From: Actinomycetota bacterium
GTDB taxonomy: Bacteria > Actinomycetota > Actinomycetes > Actinomycetales > Microbacteriaceae
Direction: 5' to 3'
DNA: 7,993 nucleotides
NCBI GenBank assembly: GCA_009703545.1
Contig: WLFX01000038.1
Location: forward strand, 1 to 7,993
The position numbers and the translations under genes were made by a program. The notes beneath the pieces are model-generated. The model saw only the letters and a list, made by a program, of their open reading frames with translations. It was not told the origin of the DNA and searched no databases. Positions 1 to 6,098 of the stretch are shown piece by piece. The first letter of the stretch is position 1, and each line of letters opens with the position of its first letter.

Positions 1-867
1 AAACCCCGCGGTACGCGTCTGCACCGATTGGAAAAAAGCCGCCAGGATTTTAGTTGCAGGGTCAAGCGGGCCTAGGGTTGCGGGGTTTGACCATTCCAAC
101 GCCACGATATAGATGGTCCCTCCGACGAGTAGGACTGCCGTCATGAACATCACGAGGTTGAAGTTCATCGTCCAACGGCGAGGCGCCCACCCGATTCGGC
201 GGAGTTCCATGATGACAGGGAACCCCAATCCGCCGATGATGACGAGGGCGCAAATAGTGAGAGAGACCACCGGGTCGGCAACGAACCCCATCAGATTGTC
301 CGGGTAGAGCGCGAAACCGGCGTTGTTAAAGCTCGAGACCGCGTGGAACACGCCCATCCACAGGGCTTTGGGTGCGTCGTAGTTGTGCACCCATCCGAAC
401 CAGACCGCCAGGATCAACGCACCGATTGCCTCGAAAAAGAACACCATGCGCACAATTCGCATGATGGTGGACTTCATTGTCGAATCAGAGGATTGCGCGC
501 GAAACTCGCTCGAGATGAGTTCGGCCCCACCCGTCGACAATCGGCGAAAAATCGCAATCGCCACCAATCCCGACACGGTCATGATTCCGAGGCCGCCCAA
601 TTGAATGAGGGACATGAGAACGACTTTGCCAAAATCCGTCAGCCCACTGGAAACATCAAAGACCGAAAGCCCCGTGACACACACCGCGCTGGTTGACGTA
701 AAGAAGGCATCGACGATCGACAGGGGCGAGCCGGTTGATGAAATCGGGAGCGCGAGCAAGATTGCGCCAATCGTGATGAGCGCGACGTACCCGAGCACCG
801 TAATTTGAGTGGGGTGAACCGAAAATCGGGGGCGCGTGATTGCGCGAAATGACCATTTGGAATCCAC
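1..867 (-). CDS. TrkH/KtrB-family potassium uptake channel subunit, N-terminal part (cut by window edge)
   Basis: This is the pore-forming subunit of a Trk/Ktr K+ uptake system in the cytoplasmic membrane. Reading the minus strand from GTG at 867 gives 289 codons with no stop, and the frame runs off base 1. The family is usually about 440-480 residues, so roughly the last third is missing. Three of the four selectivity-filter repeats are visible: CVTGLSV at residues 63-69, SFNNAGF at 179-185 and TRTAGF at 284-289. Hydrophobic segments are clear at about 22-41, 84-106, 141-160, 200-220 and 237-256. An in-frame TAA lies just upstream (879-877), so GTG 867 is the earliest possible start. No Shine-Dalgarno sits at a usable distance, and a -10 hexamer lies 6 nt upstream, which fits leaderless translation. 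The cytoplasmic RCK gating partner (KtrA/TrkA) is not in the window and probably follows past base 1. Trk versus Ktr cannot be decided from this fragment. An ATG at 856 opens a different, spurious frame. Confidence 0.93.
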   Translation of the reverse strand, partial: MDSKWSFRAITRPRFSVHPTQITVLGYVALITIGAILLALPISSTGSPLSIVDAFFTSTSAVCVTGLSVFDVSSGLTDFGKVVLMSLIQLGGLGIMTVSGLVAIAIFRRLSTGGAELISSEFRAQSSDSTMKSTIMRIVRMVFFFEAIGALILAVWFGWVHNYDAPKALWMGVFHAVSSFNNAGFALYPDNLMGFVADPVVSLTICALVIIGGLGFPVIMELRRIGWAPRRWTMNFNLVMFMTAVLLVGGTIYIVALEWSNPATLGPLDPATKILAAFFQSVQTRTAGF

Positions 868-873
868 CTCGCT

Positions 874-879
874 AGATTA
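874..879 (-). promoter_or_regulatory. -10 element of the K+ channel gene, leaderless type
   Basis: On the minus strand the hexamer TAATCT (TANNNT consensus) is followed by exactly 6 nt (agcgag) and then the GTG start at 867. This is the spacing expected when transcription starts on the first base of the start codon. No convincing -35 box is visible, which is common in Actinobacteria. The assignment is by motif and spacing only. Confidence 0.55.
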
Positions 880-885
880 CGCCCC

Positions 886-891
886 TAGGCT
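886..891 (+). promoter_or_regulatory. -10 element of nucS, leaderless type
   Basis: The hexamer TAGGCT (TANNNT) is followed by 6 nt (gaaaac) and then the nucS GTG at 898. Spacing is identical to the divergent promoter at 874-879. No Shine-Dalgarno precedes nucS, so a leaderless mRNA is the simplest reading. A second TANNNT (TAGATT, 873-878) could instead give a short leader. The -35 region would lie on or next to the start codon of the divergent K+ channel gene. Confidence 0.55.
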
Positions 892-897
892 GAAAAC

Positions 898-1593
898 GTG
901 AGACTAGTCGTGGCGCGGTGTTCGGTGGATTACGCCGGACGCCTCAGCGCGCACCTGCCCTTGGCGACACGCACGCTGATGCTGAAAGGTGACGGCAGTG
1001 TTCTTATCCACTCGGACGGCGGATCCTATAAACCGCTCAACTGGATGAGCCCGCCCTGCGTAATCGATTTTGCGCAACCAGACGACGACCTCGCTGCCGC
1101 CGGGGTAATCGAGCTGTGGCGTGTGAATCACACGAAAACGGCCGACATGCTCGTCATCTCGATTTTCGAGATCCACCACGATTCGACCCACGAATTGGGC
1201 GACGACCCCGGTTTGATCAAAGATGGAGTCGAGGCCCACTTGCAACGGCTCTCAGCCGAGCAGGTATCGGTTTACGGCGAAGGCTTCAGCCTGATTCGAC
1301 GCGAATTCCCGACCGCGATCGGTCCCGTCGACATCCTCGCCCGAGACGCGAATAATGCGGTCGTCGCGATTGAAATCAAGCGCCGTGGTGATATCGATGG
1401 CGTTGAACAATTGACGCGATATCTCGAACTCCTCAACCGTGACCCAACCCTGGCCCCTGTTTCCGGAATCTTCGCCGCCCAGGAAATAAAACCGCAAGCC
1501 CGCACCCTCGCCGAAGACCGAGGAATTCGCTGCGTGGTTCTCGACCTCGAGGAATTGCGCGGTGGCGAGACCGACCACGACAGACTGTTCTGA
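898..1593 (+). CDS. nucS: Endonuclease NucS (non-canonical mismatch repair)
   Basis: NucS is the archaeal/actinobacterial nuclease (EndoMS) that cuts both strands at certain mismatches and replaces MutS/MutL in Actinobacteria. The 231-residue product has the family's length and layout. The N-terminal DNA-binding domain covers about residues 1-115 and opens with [15 protein letters not shown]. The C-terminal RecB-like nuclease domain follows, with catalytic residues D145 (GPVDIL), E159 and K161 (IEIKRRG) and downstream Q171 (VEQLTRYLE). The last residues, DHDRLF, resemble the C-terminal sliding-clamp-binding peptide known in NucS, consistent with action at the replisome. The GTG start at 898 gives the standard N-terminus and sits 6 nt after a -10 hexamer with no Shine-Dalgarno. 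The stop overlaps the next gene's ATG by one base (TGATG), so the two are probably one transcription unit. All expected catalytic residues are present and I see no damage. Confidence 0.96.
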   Translation: MRLVVARCSVDYAGRLSAHLPLATRTLMLKGDGSVLIHSDGGSYKPLNWMSPPCVIDFAQPDDDLAAAGVIELWRVNHTKTADMLVISIFEIHHDSTHELGDDPGLIKDGVEAHLQRLSAEQVSVYGEGFSLIRREFPTAIGPVDILARDANNAVVAIEIKRRGDIDGVEQLTRYLELLNRDPTLAPVSGIFAAQEIKPQARTLAEDRGIRCVVLDLEELRGGETDHDRLF

Positions 1594-2243
1594 TGACCTA
1601 TACCGCTGTCCTGTTCGACCTCGACGGGACCATCGTTGATTCCGCCCCCGGAATCTTCCACTGCTTCGAGCACACGTTTCGCATGCTGCACCGCGAAGCG
1701 CCCAGCCGAGAGATGATGCGACCGTTCCTCGGTCCGCCACTGACGACGACGTTCGGCGACATTCTCGGGATGTCAGGCGATGAACTCGAACGAGCAATCG
1801 CAATCTATCGAGCCGAGTATGCTGCGGGCGGTGCGATTACAGCGGACCTTTTCCCCGGTGTCATTGATGTCGTCCGCGCGATTCGAGCAGCCGGAATTCC
1901 CGTCGCATTGGCGACATCAAAGGTAGAAACTGGAGTTCGCATGGTTTTGCGGCACTTCGAACTCGACGACGATTTCGATGTGTTGGGCACCGCCTCAGAC
2001 GACGACGTTCGATCCGCGAAAGCAGACGTTGTTCGCTTCGCCCTCGATGCTCTCGACGAGGCAGGTGCGGACATTTCGCGTGTGGTCTTGGTGGGCGATC
2101 GAATACACGACGTCGAAGGTGCCGCCATCCACGGCGTCGACAGCGTGCTCGTTCAATGGGGTTACGGAAACAAGGATGAATGGTCCGAGGCGACCGCGAC
2201 CGTTGCAACGGTCGCGGGGCTTCGCGAGTTCCTCGGGGTCTAA
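1593..2243 (+). CDS. HAD-superfamily phosphatase, phosphoglycolate phosphatase-like
   Basis: This is a predicted cytoplasmic Mg2+-dependent phosphatase of 216 residues, HAD subfamily IA with a small helical cap. Motif I is FDLDGT, with nucleophile D9 and acid D11. Motif II is ATS (T108/S109), the motif III lysine is K143 (SAKAD), and motif IV is GDRIHD (D169 and D173). The cap occupies about residues 16-85. The ending VQWGYG is typical of phosphoglycolate phosphatase/PpaX-like members, but the true substrate cannot be read from the sequence: phosphoglycolate, a nucleotide or pyrophosphate are all possible. The ATG overlaps the nucS stop by one base and has no good Shine-Dalgarno, so translation is likely coupled to nucS. 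The gene converges on copA; TAA at 2241-2243 overlaps the copA stop. A perfect 24-bp palindrome lies inside the last 17 codons and encodes the repetitive peptide TATVATVAG. Confidence 0.92.
   Translation: MTYTAVLFDLDGTIVDSAPGIFHCFEHTFRMLHREAPSREMMRPFLGPPLTTTFGDILGMSGDELERAIAIYRAEYAAGGAITADLFPGVIDVVRAIRAAGIPVALATSKVETGVRMVLRHFELDDDFDVLGTASDDDVRSAKADVVRFALDALDEAGADISRVVLVGDRIHDVEGAAIHGVDSVLVQWGYGNKDEWSEATATVATVAGLREFLGV
2194..2217. repeat. Perfect 24-bp palindrome near the convergent HAD/copA junction
   Basis: The half-site CCGCGACCGTTG is followed directly by its exact reverse complement. As RNA from either strand it can fold into a GC-rich hairpin of about ten pairs with a tetraloop. It lies inside the 3' end of the HAD gene, 23 bp before its stop, and just past the copA stop on the other strand. 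No T-tract follows on the plus strand, so it is not a textbook intrinsic terminator. It may act as a bidirectional terminator or mRNA 3'-end stabiliser, or as a protein-binding site. Confidence 0.6.
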
Positions 2244-4438
2244 CTGATGCGGAACGCCGCGAGGCGGGCCGAGTTGAGCACGACGAATACTGATGAGAAC
2301 GCCATGGCGAGCCCGGCAACCGCCGGGCCCATGATTCCCGCGAGAGCGATGGGGATTGCGATCGCGTTGTAGCCAAACGCCCACACAAGGTTTCCGCGAA
2401 TCGTTCCCAGTGTCGACCGCGACAGTCGAATAGAGTCGGCTACTCGGCGAAGGTCAGTGGTCACCAGCACGATGTCGCTCGTTTCAATCGCGACGTCCGT
2501 GCCGTGCCCCATAGCGATGCCGAGGTCTGCTTGAGCGAGTGCCGCTGCATCATTGATACCGTCGCCGACCATCGCGACCACCTCGCCCTGTTGTTGAAGG
2601 CGCGTGATGAGATCACGCTTGTCGGCTGGGTTCATGGCCCCATAAAACTCGTGAATTCCCGCGTCGCGCGCAACCACTTTCGCGACCGCCGCGTTGTCGC
2701 CCGAGGCCATGATGGTTCGGATTCCCAGTTTCGACAGATTTCGAATCGCGACTGCCGCGCTGGGTTTCACGACGTCGCTGATGGCAATAAGTCCCACCAC
2801 CTGATTGTCGTGAGCGACAGCGACGAGAGATTGTCCTGCCCCACTCCACGTGACTGCCCTCTCCGCGATTACCGCCGGCACGATGCACGATGTTTCGGCG
2901 AGCCATGCCAATGAACCGGCGCGAATGAGGGTTTTCCCGAGGGTTCCCCCCACACCACGCCCCGGTTCGGCCACAATTTTCCGGGCGACCGCACCCATTG
3001 CTCCGCGCACGGTGGCTTCGGCGACGACAGCCCGAGCAAGCGGATGGTCAGTGCCCATCTCCACGCGCGCAGCATTCCCGATAATGGTGTCTGCCGAAAA
3101 TCCGGCACCGAAAACGTCGACCACCGCGGGGTGTCCGCTCGTCAACGTTCCGGTCTTGTCGACGATGACGGTCGTGACGCGGCGTGTGCTCTCGAGCACA
3201 TCGGTTCCGCGAATGATGATTCCGCTGCGGGCTCCGCGTCCGGTCCCAACAAGAAGTGCCATTGGCGTCGCTAGCCCCAGTGCACACGGGCACGCAACGA
3301 CGAGCGTGGCCACCGCAATCGACACGGCATGTGTCGCGTCGCCCGAGATAGCGAACCACACAATTCCACCGGCCGCGGCAATCACGATGACGAGAGGAAC
3401 GAACACCGCCGAGATTCGGTCAACCAGTTTTTGGACGGGAGCTTTACCCGCTTGGGCTTCTTCGACCATTCGGGTGAGCCGAGCAAGTTCAGTTCCGGCA
3501 CCCACCGCGGTGGCGTCGACCACTAATCGCCCCCCCGCATTGATCGTTCCCCCGATGAGTGTCGAACCAGGGCCGACGGCAATAGGCACACTTTCGCCCG
3601 TCACAGCACTCGCATCAATCGCAGACTGTCCCTCGACGATTCGACCATCCGTCGGCACGATCCCGCCGGCCAGAACGACAAATGTATCGCCTTTCTGAAG
3701 AGCACCAGCTGGCACCGAAACCTCACGTCCGTCAACGAGCAGAAACGCCTGCTTGGCGGCAGTGTTGAGAAGAGCAGTGAGCGATATCTTTGCCGCGCGC
3801 TTAGAGCGCGATTCCAACAAGCGTCCGAGCAAAACAAACGCGGTGACCACAGCGGCGGACTCAAAATAAAGGGAATGAGGGCTGTAGCCAAACAGCACCA
3901 TGTCCATGCGCATTCCAATCGTGCCCGCCATGGTGAAGAACAGCGCATAGATCGACCACACGTATGCAACCGCAACGCCAAGTGAAACGAGGGTGTCCAT
4001 CGTGGTTGCACCATGGCGCGCGTTACGCACGGCGGCTCGGTGGAACGGCCACGCCCCCCAGGTCACGACCGGGGTCGCGAGGGCGGCGGCAACCCACTGG
4101 AATCCGTCGAATTGCCAGGCGGGAATCATTGAGACGAGAAATACCGGTATCGCGAGGGCAAGCGAGACGATGACCCGCGCCGTCAGCACTGGGTCCGTGG
4201 GCGGTTCCGTTTCACGCTGCTCGCGATCGATAACGTGGGCGCCATATCCGACCTTGGTGATAACTGCAATGAGGTCAGTCGCATCCGTCACACCATCAAT
4301 GTCAACAGACGCGCGCTCGGTCGCGAAGTTCACCGTGGCCGTGACGCCGGGAACTGTTGCCAGTGCGCCTTCAATTCGCCCGGCGCAGGTCGCGCACGTC
4401 ATTCCCTCTAGTGCGAGGTCGACGTGTGTCGTGGTCAT
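2240..4438 (-). CDS. copA: Copper-exporting P1B-type ATPase CopA
   Basis: This ATP-driven pump exports Cu(I) from the cytoplasm across the inner membrane. The 732-residue protein is complete. An N-terminal heavy-metal-binding domain carries GMTCATC (C15, C18). Transmembrane helices lie at about 87-107, 115-133, 146-170 and 188-208. The actuator domain has TGES at 280-283. Two more helices (about 343-363 and 371-393) include the intramembrane CPC site at 383-385. The phosphorylation domain has DKTGT at 427-431 (D427 phosphorylated) and the P1B-specific HP at 465-466. GDGIND sits at 625-630, and two C-terminal helices carry Y690-N691 and M712-S715-S716. CPC together with YN and MxxSS is the Cu(I)-selective P1B-1 signature. 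The ATG overlaps the copZ stop as TAATG and no Shine-Dalgarno is visible, so translation is probably coupled to copZ. Its TAG overlaps the HAD gene's TAA by 4 nt. Confidence 0.97.
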   Translation of the reverse strand: MTTTHVDLALEGMTCATCAGRIEGALATVPGVTATVNFATERASVDIDGVTDATDLIAVITKVGYGAHVIDREQRETEPPTDPVLTARVIVSLALAIPVFLVSMIPAWQFDGFQWVAAALATPVVTWGAWPFHRAAVRNARHGATTMDTLVSLGVAVAYVWSIYALFFTMAGTIGMRMDMVLFGYSPHSLYFESAAVVTAFVLLGRLLESRSKRAAKISLTALLNTAAKQAFLLVDGREVSVPAGALQKGDTFVVLAGGIVPTDGRIVEGQSAIDASAVTGESVPIAVGPGSTLIGGTINAGGRLVVDATAVGAGTELARLTRMVEEAQAGKAPVQKLVDRISAVFVPLVIVIAAAGGIVWFAISGDATHAVSIAVATLVVACPCALGLATPMALLVGTGRGARSGIIIRGTDVLESTRRVTTVIVDKTGTLTSGHPAVVDVFGAGFSADTIIGNAARVEMGTDHPLARAVVAEATVRGAMGAVARKIVAEPGRGVGGTLGKTLIRAGSLAWLAETSCIVPAVIAERAVTWSGAGQSLVAVAHDNQVVGLIAISDVVKPSAAVAIRNLSKLGIRTIMASGDNAAVAKVVARDAGIHEFYGAMNPADKRDLITRLQQQGEVVAMVGDGINDAAALAQADLGIAMGHGTDVAIETSDIVLVTTDLRRVADSIRLSRSTLGTIRGNLVWAFGYNAIAIPIALAGIMGPAVAGLAMAFSSVFVVLNSARLAAFRIS

Positions 4439-4653
4439 TAGCGAACGAGTTCGTAGCCAGCGCCGTCGATGGCCTTTTCCAGGGCGGCAACGTCAACGTT
4501 TGCTTCGCTCTCAACGTGCAGAGTCGACTGACCGTTTGCCACGAGATCGATGCTGACTCCCGTTACCCCAGGGACGAGCGCTGCTGCTCGTGACACTGTC
4601 ATCACGCAATGGTTACAAGTCAACCCGGTGACCCCGAAATCAGTTGTACTCAT
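4438..4653 (-). CDS. copZ: Copper chaperone, heavy-metal-associated domain protein
   Basis: This 71-residue single-domain protein has the ferredoxin-like HMA fold pattern. The metal-binding loop is GLTCNHC (C13, C16) near the N-terminus, and the usual C-terminal GYEL motif is present at residues 66-69. Proteins of this type bind Cu(I) in the cytoplasm and deliver it to CopA. The loop has Leu where Met is usual (GMTCxxC), and a His between the cysteines, which is common in chaperones. The ATG at 4653 is preceded by AAAGGA (4661-4666) with 7-nt spacing, a good ribosome binding site. The stop overlaps the copA start by one base, so chaperone and pump are made together. An inverted repeat covers the leader. 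Confidence 0.94.
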   Translation of the reverse strand: MSTTDFGVTGLTCNHCVMTVSRAAALVPGVTGVSIDLVANGQSTLHVESEANVDVAALEKAIDGAGYELVR

Positions 4654-4663
4654 GTGGTTATCC

Positions 4664-4681
4664 TTTCACTACAACGTGAAA
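4664..4681. promoter_or_regulatory. Candidate operator: inverted repeat TTTCAC-N6-GTGAAA in the copZA leader
   Basis: A perfect 6-bp inverted repeat with a 6-bp spacer lies 11-28 bp upstream of the copZ ATG and overlaps its Shine-Dalgarno (4661-4666). It could be a repressor site or an RNA hairpin that hides the ribosome binding site. It does not resemble the G/C-tract operators of CsoR, the CueR-type dyad or the CopY TACAnnTGTA box. The 79-bp gap between the tRNA and copZ holds no clear -10; TAAAGC (4696-4701) is a weak candidate. No regulator gene lies next to the pair in this window. Confidence 0.4.
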
Positions 4682-4732
4682 CCACGGCCAACTCCGCTTT
4701 ATTCCGTAATGAGAGAAAACAAAGAAAATCGG

Positions 4733-4818
4733 TGGTGCGCAAGAGGGGACTTGAACCCCTACGCCCTTACGGACACTGGCACCTGAAGCCAGCGCGTCTG
4801 CCATTCCGCCACTTGCGC
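4733..4818 (-). tRNA. tRNA-Leu, anticodon CAG
   Basis: Read on the minus strand from 4818, the acceptor arm GCGCAAG pairs fully with CTTGCGC (4743-4737). It is followed by discriminator A and an encoded CCA (4735-4733). The D-arm begins GCGGAATGGCAGACGC. The anticodon stem CTGGC/GCCAG encloses the loop TTCAGGT, giving anticodon CAG, which reads CUG. A long variable arm (GTCC...GGGC) makes it a class II tRNA, as expected for leucine. The T-arm is AGGGG-TTCAAGT-CCCCT. It is divergent from fhaA; from memory this matches the leuT-fhaA arrangement of mycobacteria. It runs toward copZ with about 79 bp between and no clear terminator hairpin, only a T-rich stretch. Confidence 0.97.
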
Positions 4819-4840
4819 GCGTCCAGAGACGTGCCCGTCA

Positions 4841-4846
4841 AGGCTA
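4841..4846 (-). promoter_or_regulatory. Candidate -10 of the tRNA-Leu gene
   Basis: TAGCCT on the minus strand ends 22 nt before the mature tRNA 5' end, which would give a short 5' leader for RNase P to remove. GGATTG stands 17 bp upstream as a weak -35. The assignment is by motif only. Confidence 0.35.
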
Positions 4847-4902
4847 TCACGGCGAGCGCCAGCCAATCCAGCGAGATGCAGGGGCGTGACACCCACCACG
4901 GT

Positions 4903-4908
4903 TAGAAT
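4903..4908 (+). promoter_or_regulatory. Candidate -10 of the fhaA-fhaB-pstP-rodA operon
   Basis: TAGAAT is a good match to the actinobacterial TANNNT -10. Transcription would start near 4915, giving a leader of about 18 nt that holds the fhaA ribosome binding site. No clear -35 is visible. The 4819-4932 gap between the divergent tRNA and fhaA otherwise shows only the tRNA promoter candidate. Confidence 0.45.
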
Positions 4909-4920
4909 TGGGGCGACCGT

Positions 4921-4928
4921 GGAGGGGG
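4921..4928 (+). promoter_or_regulatory. Ribosome binding site of fhaA
   Basis: The purine run GGAGGGGG lies 4 nt before the GTG at 4933. It selects that start over the GTG at 4919, which is in another frame and has no such site. Confidence 0.7.
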
Positions 4929-4932
4929 AACC

Positions 4933-5604
4933 GTGGGCTTATTGGACAACGTTGAACGTGGTCTTGAGCGACTCGTCAGCGGCGCTTTCGCCAAGTCGTT
5001 TCGGGGTGGCGTTCAGCCAATTGAGATCATCGCGGCACTGAAGCGAGAAATTGATTCACACGCGGTCGTCGTCCAGCGTGATCGTATCCTCGCTCCTCAC
5101 GCCTATACCGTGGGCCTCAATTCAGAGGACTTTGAGCCACTCAACGCTCACGGCGCAGTACTGATTGGTGAATTGACCGATGGAGTCCGTGCCTACGCGA
5201 CCCGCCAGCGCTATAGCTTTACCGCTCCCGTGTCCATCACGATTGTCGCCGCGTCGGATATCACGCGCGGGGTAATCAAAGTCGCGTCGCAAGCTCTCGA
5301 CGCGGTGTCTGAATGGCATCCCGCTCTCGAGATTAACGGCGAAACGGTTCACCTCACTGGCCCAGAAATCATTATTGGCCGAGGTTCGACGGCAACAGTG
5401 ATCCTCAACGACAGCGGTGCATCGCGCCACCACGCTCGAATCCTGTGGAGCGGCACAATTGCTGGTCTGGAAGACATGAAGTCGACAAATGGAACAAAGC
5501 TCAACGGAACTCGAGTGACGTCTTCACCGCTCGATCAAGGTGACGTCATTCTCATTGGTGGAACACAACTGGTCTTCCGAATTCTTCCGGGGGTTTCGGC
5601 ATGA
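4933..5604 (+). CDS. fhaA: FhaA, FHA-domain phosphothreonine-binding protein with DUF3662
   Basis: In Actinobacteria FhaA reads Thr phosphorylation by PknA/PknB-type kinases and helps control cell-wall synthesis; in mycobacteria it binds the phosphorylated pseudokinase domain of MviN/MurJ. This 223-residue protein has an N-terminal DUF3662 domain (about 1-118, opening MGLLDNVERGLERLVSGAF). A C-terminal FHA domain (about 135-217) carries canonical phosphothreonine-pocket residues: G149-R150, S164-R165 with H167, and N186-G187-T188. No transmembrane segment is seen, so it is cytoplasmic. The mycobacterial protein, as I recall, is over 500 residues with a long disordered linker; here the linker is nearly absent. 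GTG at 4933 is supported by the ribosome binding site and the family N-terminus. The stop overlaps the fhaB start (ATGA, 4 nt), so this is the first gene of a coupled operon. Confidence 0.95.
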   Translation: MGLLDNVERGLERLVSGAFAKSFRGGVQPIEIIAALKREIDSHAVVVQRDRILAPHAYTVGLNSEDFEPLNAHGAVLIGELTDGVRAYATRQRYSFTAPVSITIVAASDITRGVIKVASQALDAVSEWHPALEINGETVHLTGPEIIIGRGSTATVILNDSGASRHHARILWSGTIAGLEDMKSTNGTKLNGTRVTSSPLDQGDVILIGGTQLVFRILPGVSA

Positions 5605-6098
5605 GTGAGCTAACTCTTTTCGTGCTCCGGTTCGGATTCCTTGGTTTGATGTGGGTTTTCGTCTTCGCCATCATGTTCGCGTTGCGCAGTGATCTGTTCC
5701 GCCACTATGTTCGCCGAGGCGACCGCCCGCAAGGAGACATCACCCATAACCCCGGCGCCGAGTCATTGTCATTCCTTCCACCAGTCGCGACCACATCGAC
5801 ATCAAACCCGGCACAAAAACTTGTGATCGTCGCGGGTGCCCGTGAGGGGCTTGAAATCCCACTCGAGTCAGACAAACTTACGATCGGTCGCAGCGCACAA
5901 TCGGGTCTCGTTATTCGCGACGAATACACCTCGACTAACCACGCGCGCTTGCAATTGTGGAACGGCGACTGGGTCATCCAAGACCTGGGTTCAACCAATG
6001 GCACATTTGTCGATAACCAGCGAGTCAGCGTCCCCACTCCCGTTCCGATGTATACGCCCGTGTCCGTCGGCTCGACAATTTTTGAACTGAGGCCATAG
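5601..6098 (+). CDS. fhaB: FhaB (FipA), membrane-anchored FHA-domain protein
   Basis: The 165-residue protein has one N-terminal hydrophobic segment (about 5-28) followed by RSDLFRHYVRR. That predicts a membrane anchor with the rest in the cytoplasm. A low-complexity linker (about 40-72) leads to the FHA domain (about 73-165), with G96-R97 and STNGT at 131-135. The usual S-R-x-H block reads S111-T112-N113-H114, so the Arg is absent while the Ser and His are kept. In mycobacteria FhaB/FipA links Ser/Thr kinase signalling to division and wall proteins. ATG 5601 lies inside the end of fhaA, with a G-run (5589-5593) as a possible ribosome binding site. The stop shares one base with the pstP GTG. 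Confidence 0.94.
   Translation: MSELTLFVLRFGFLGLMWVFVFAIMFALRSDLFRHYVRRGDRPQGDITHNPGAESLSFLPPVATTSTSNPAQKLVIVAGAREGLEIPLESDKLTIGRSAQSGLVIRDEYTSTNHARLQLWNGDWVIQDLGSTNGTFVDNQRVSVPTPVPMYTPVSVGSTIFELRP

Noticed and set aside
656..856. Minus-strand 66-codon frame beginning with ATG at 856
   Set aside because: It lies within the K+ channel gene in another frame. The neighbouring frame from GTG 867 gives clear TrkH/KtrB filter motifs through to base 1.
1252..1803. Minus-strand 183-codon open frame
   Set aside because: It is antisense to the nuclease domain of nucS and the start of the HAD gene, and its product is Arg/Ser-rich with no recognisable motifs.
2850..3698. Plus-strand 282-codon open frame
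   Set aside because: It is antisense to copA, whose motifs are intact. The predicted protein is low-complexity (rich in A, T, P, S and R), typical of an antisense shadow in high-GC DNA.
4438..4818. Possible integration of copZA at the tRNA-Leu 3' end
   Set aside because: The tRNA is complete, no second copy of its 3' end was seen in the window, there is no integrase, and base composition does not shift. The tRNA-fhaA neighbourhood looks ancestral.
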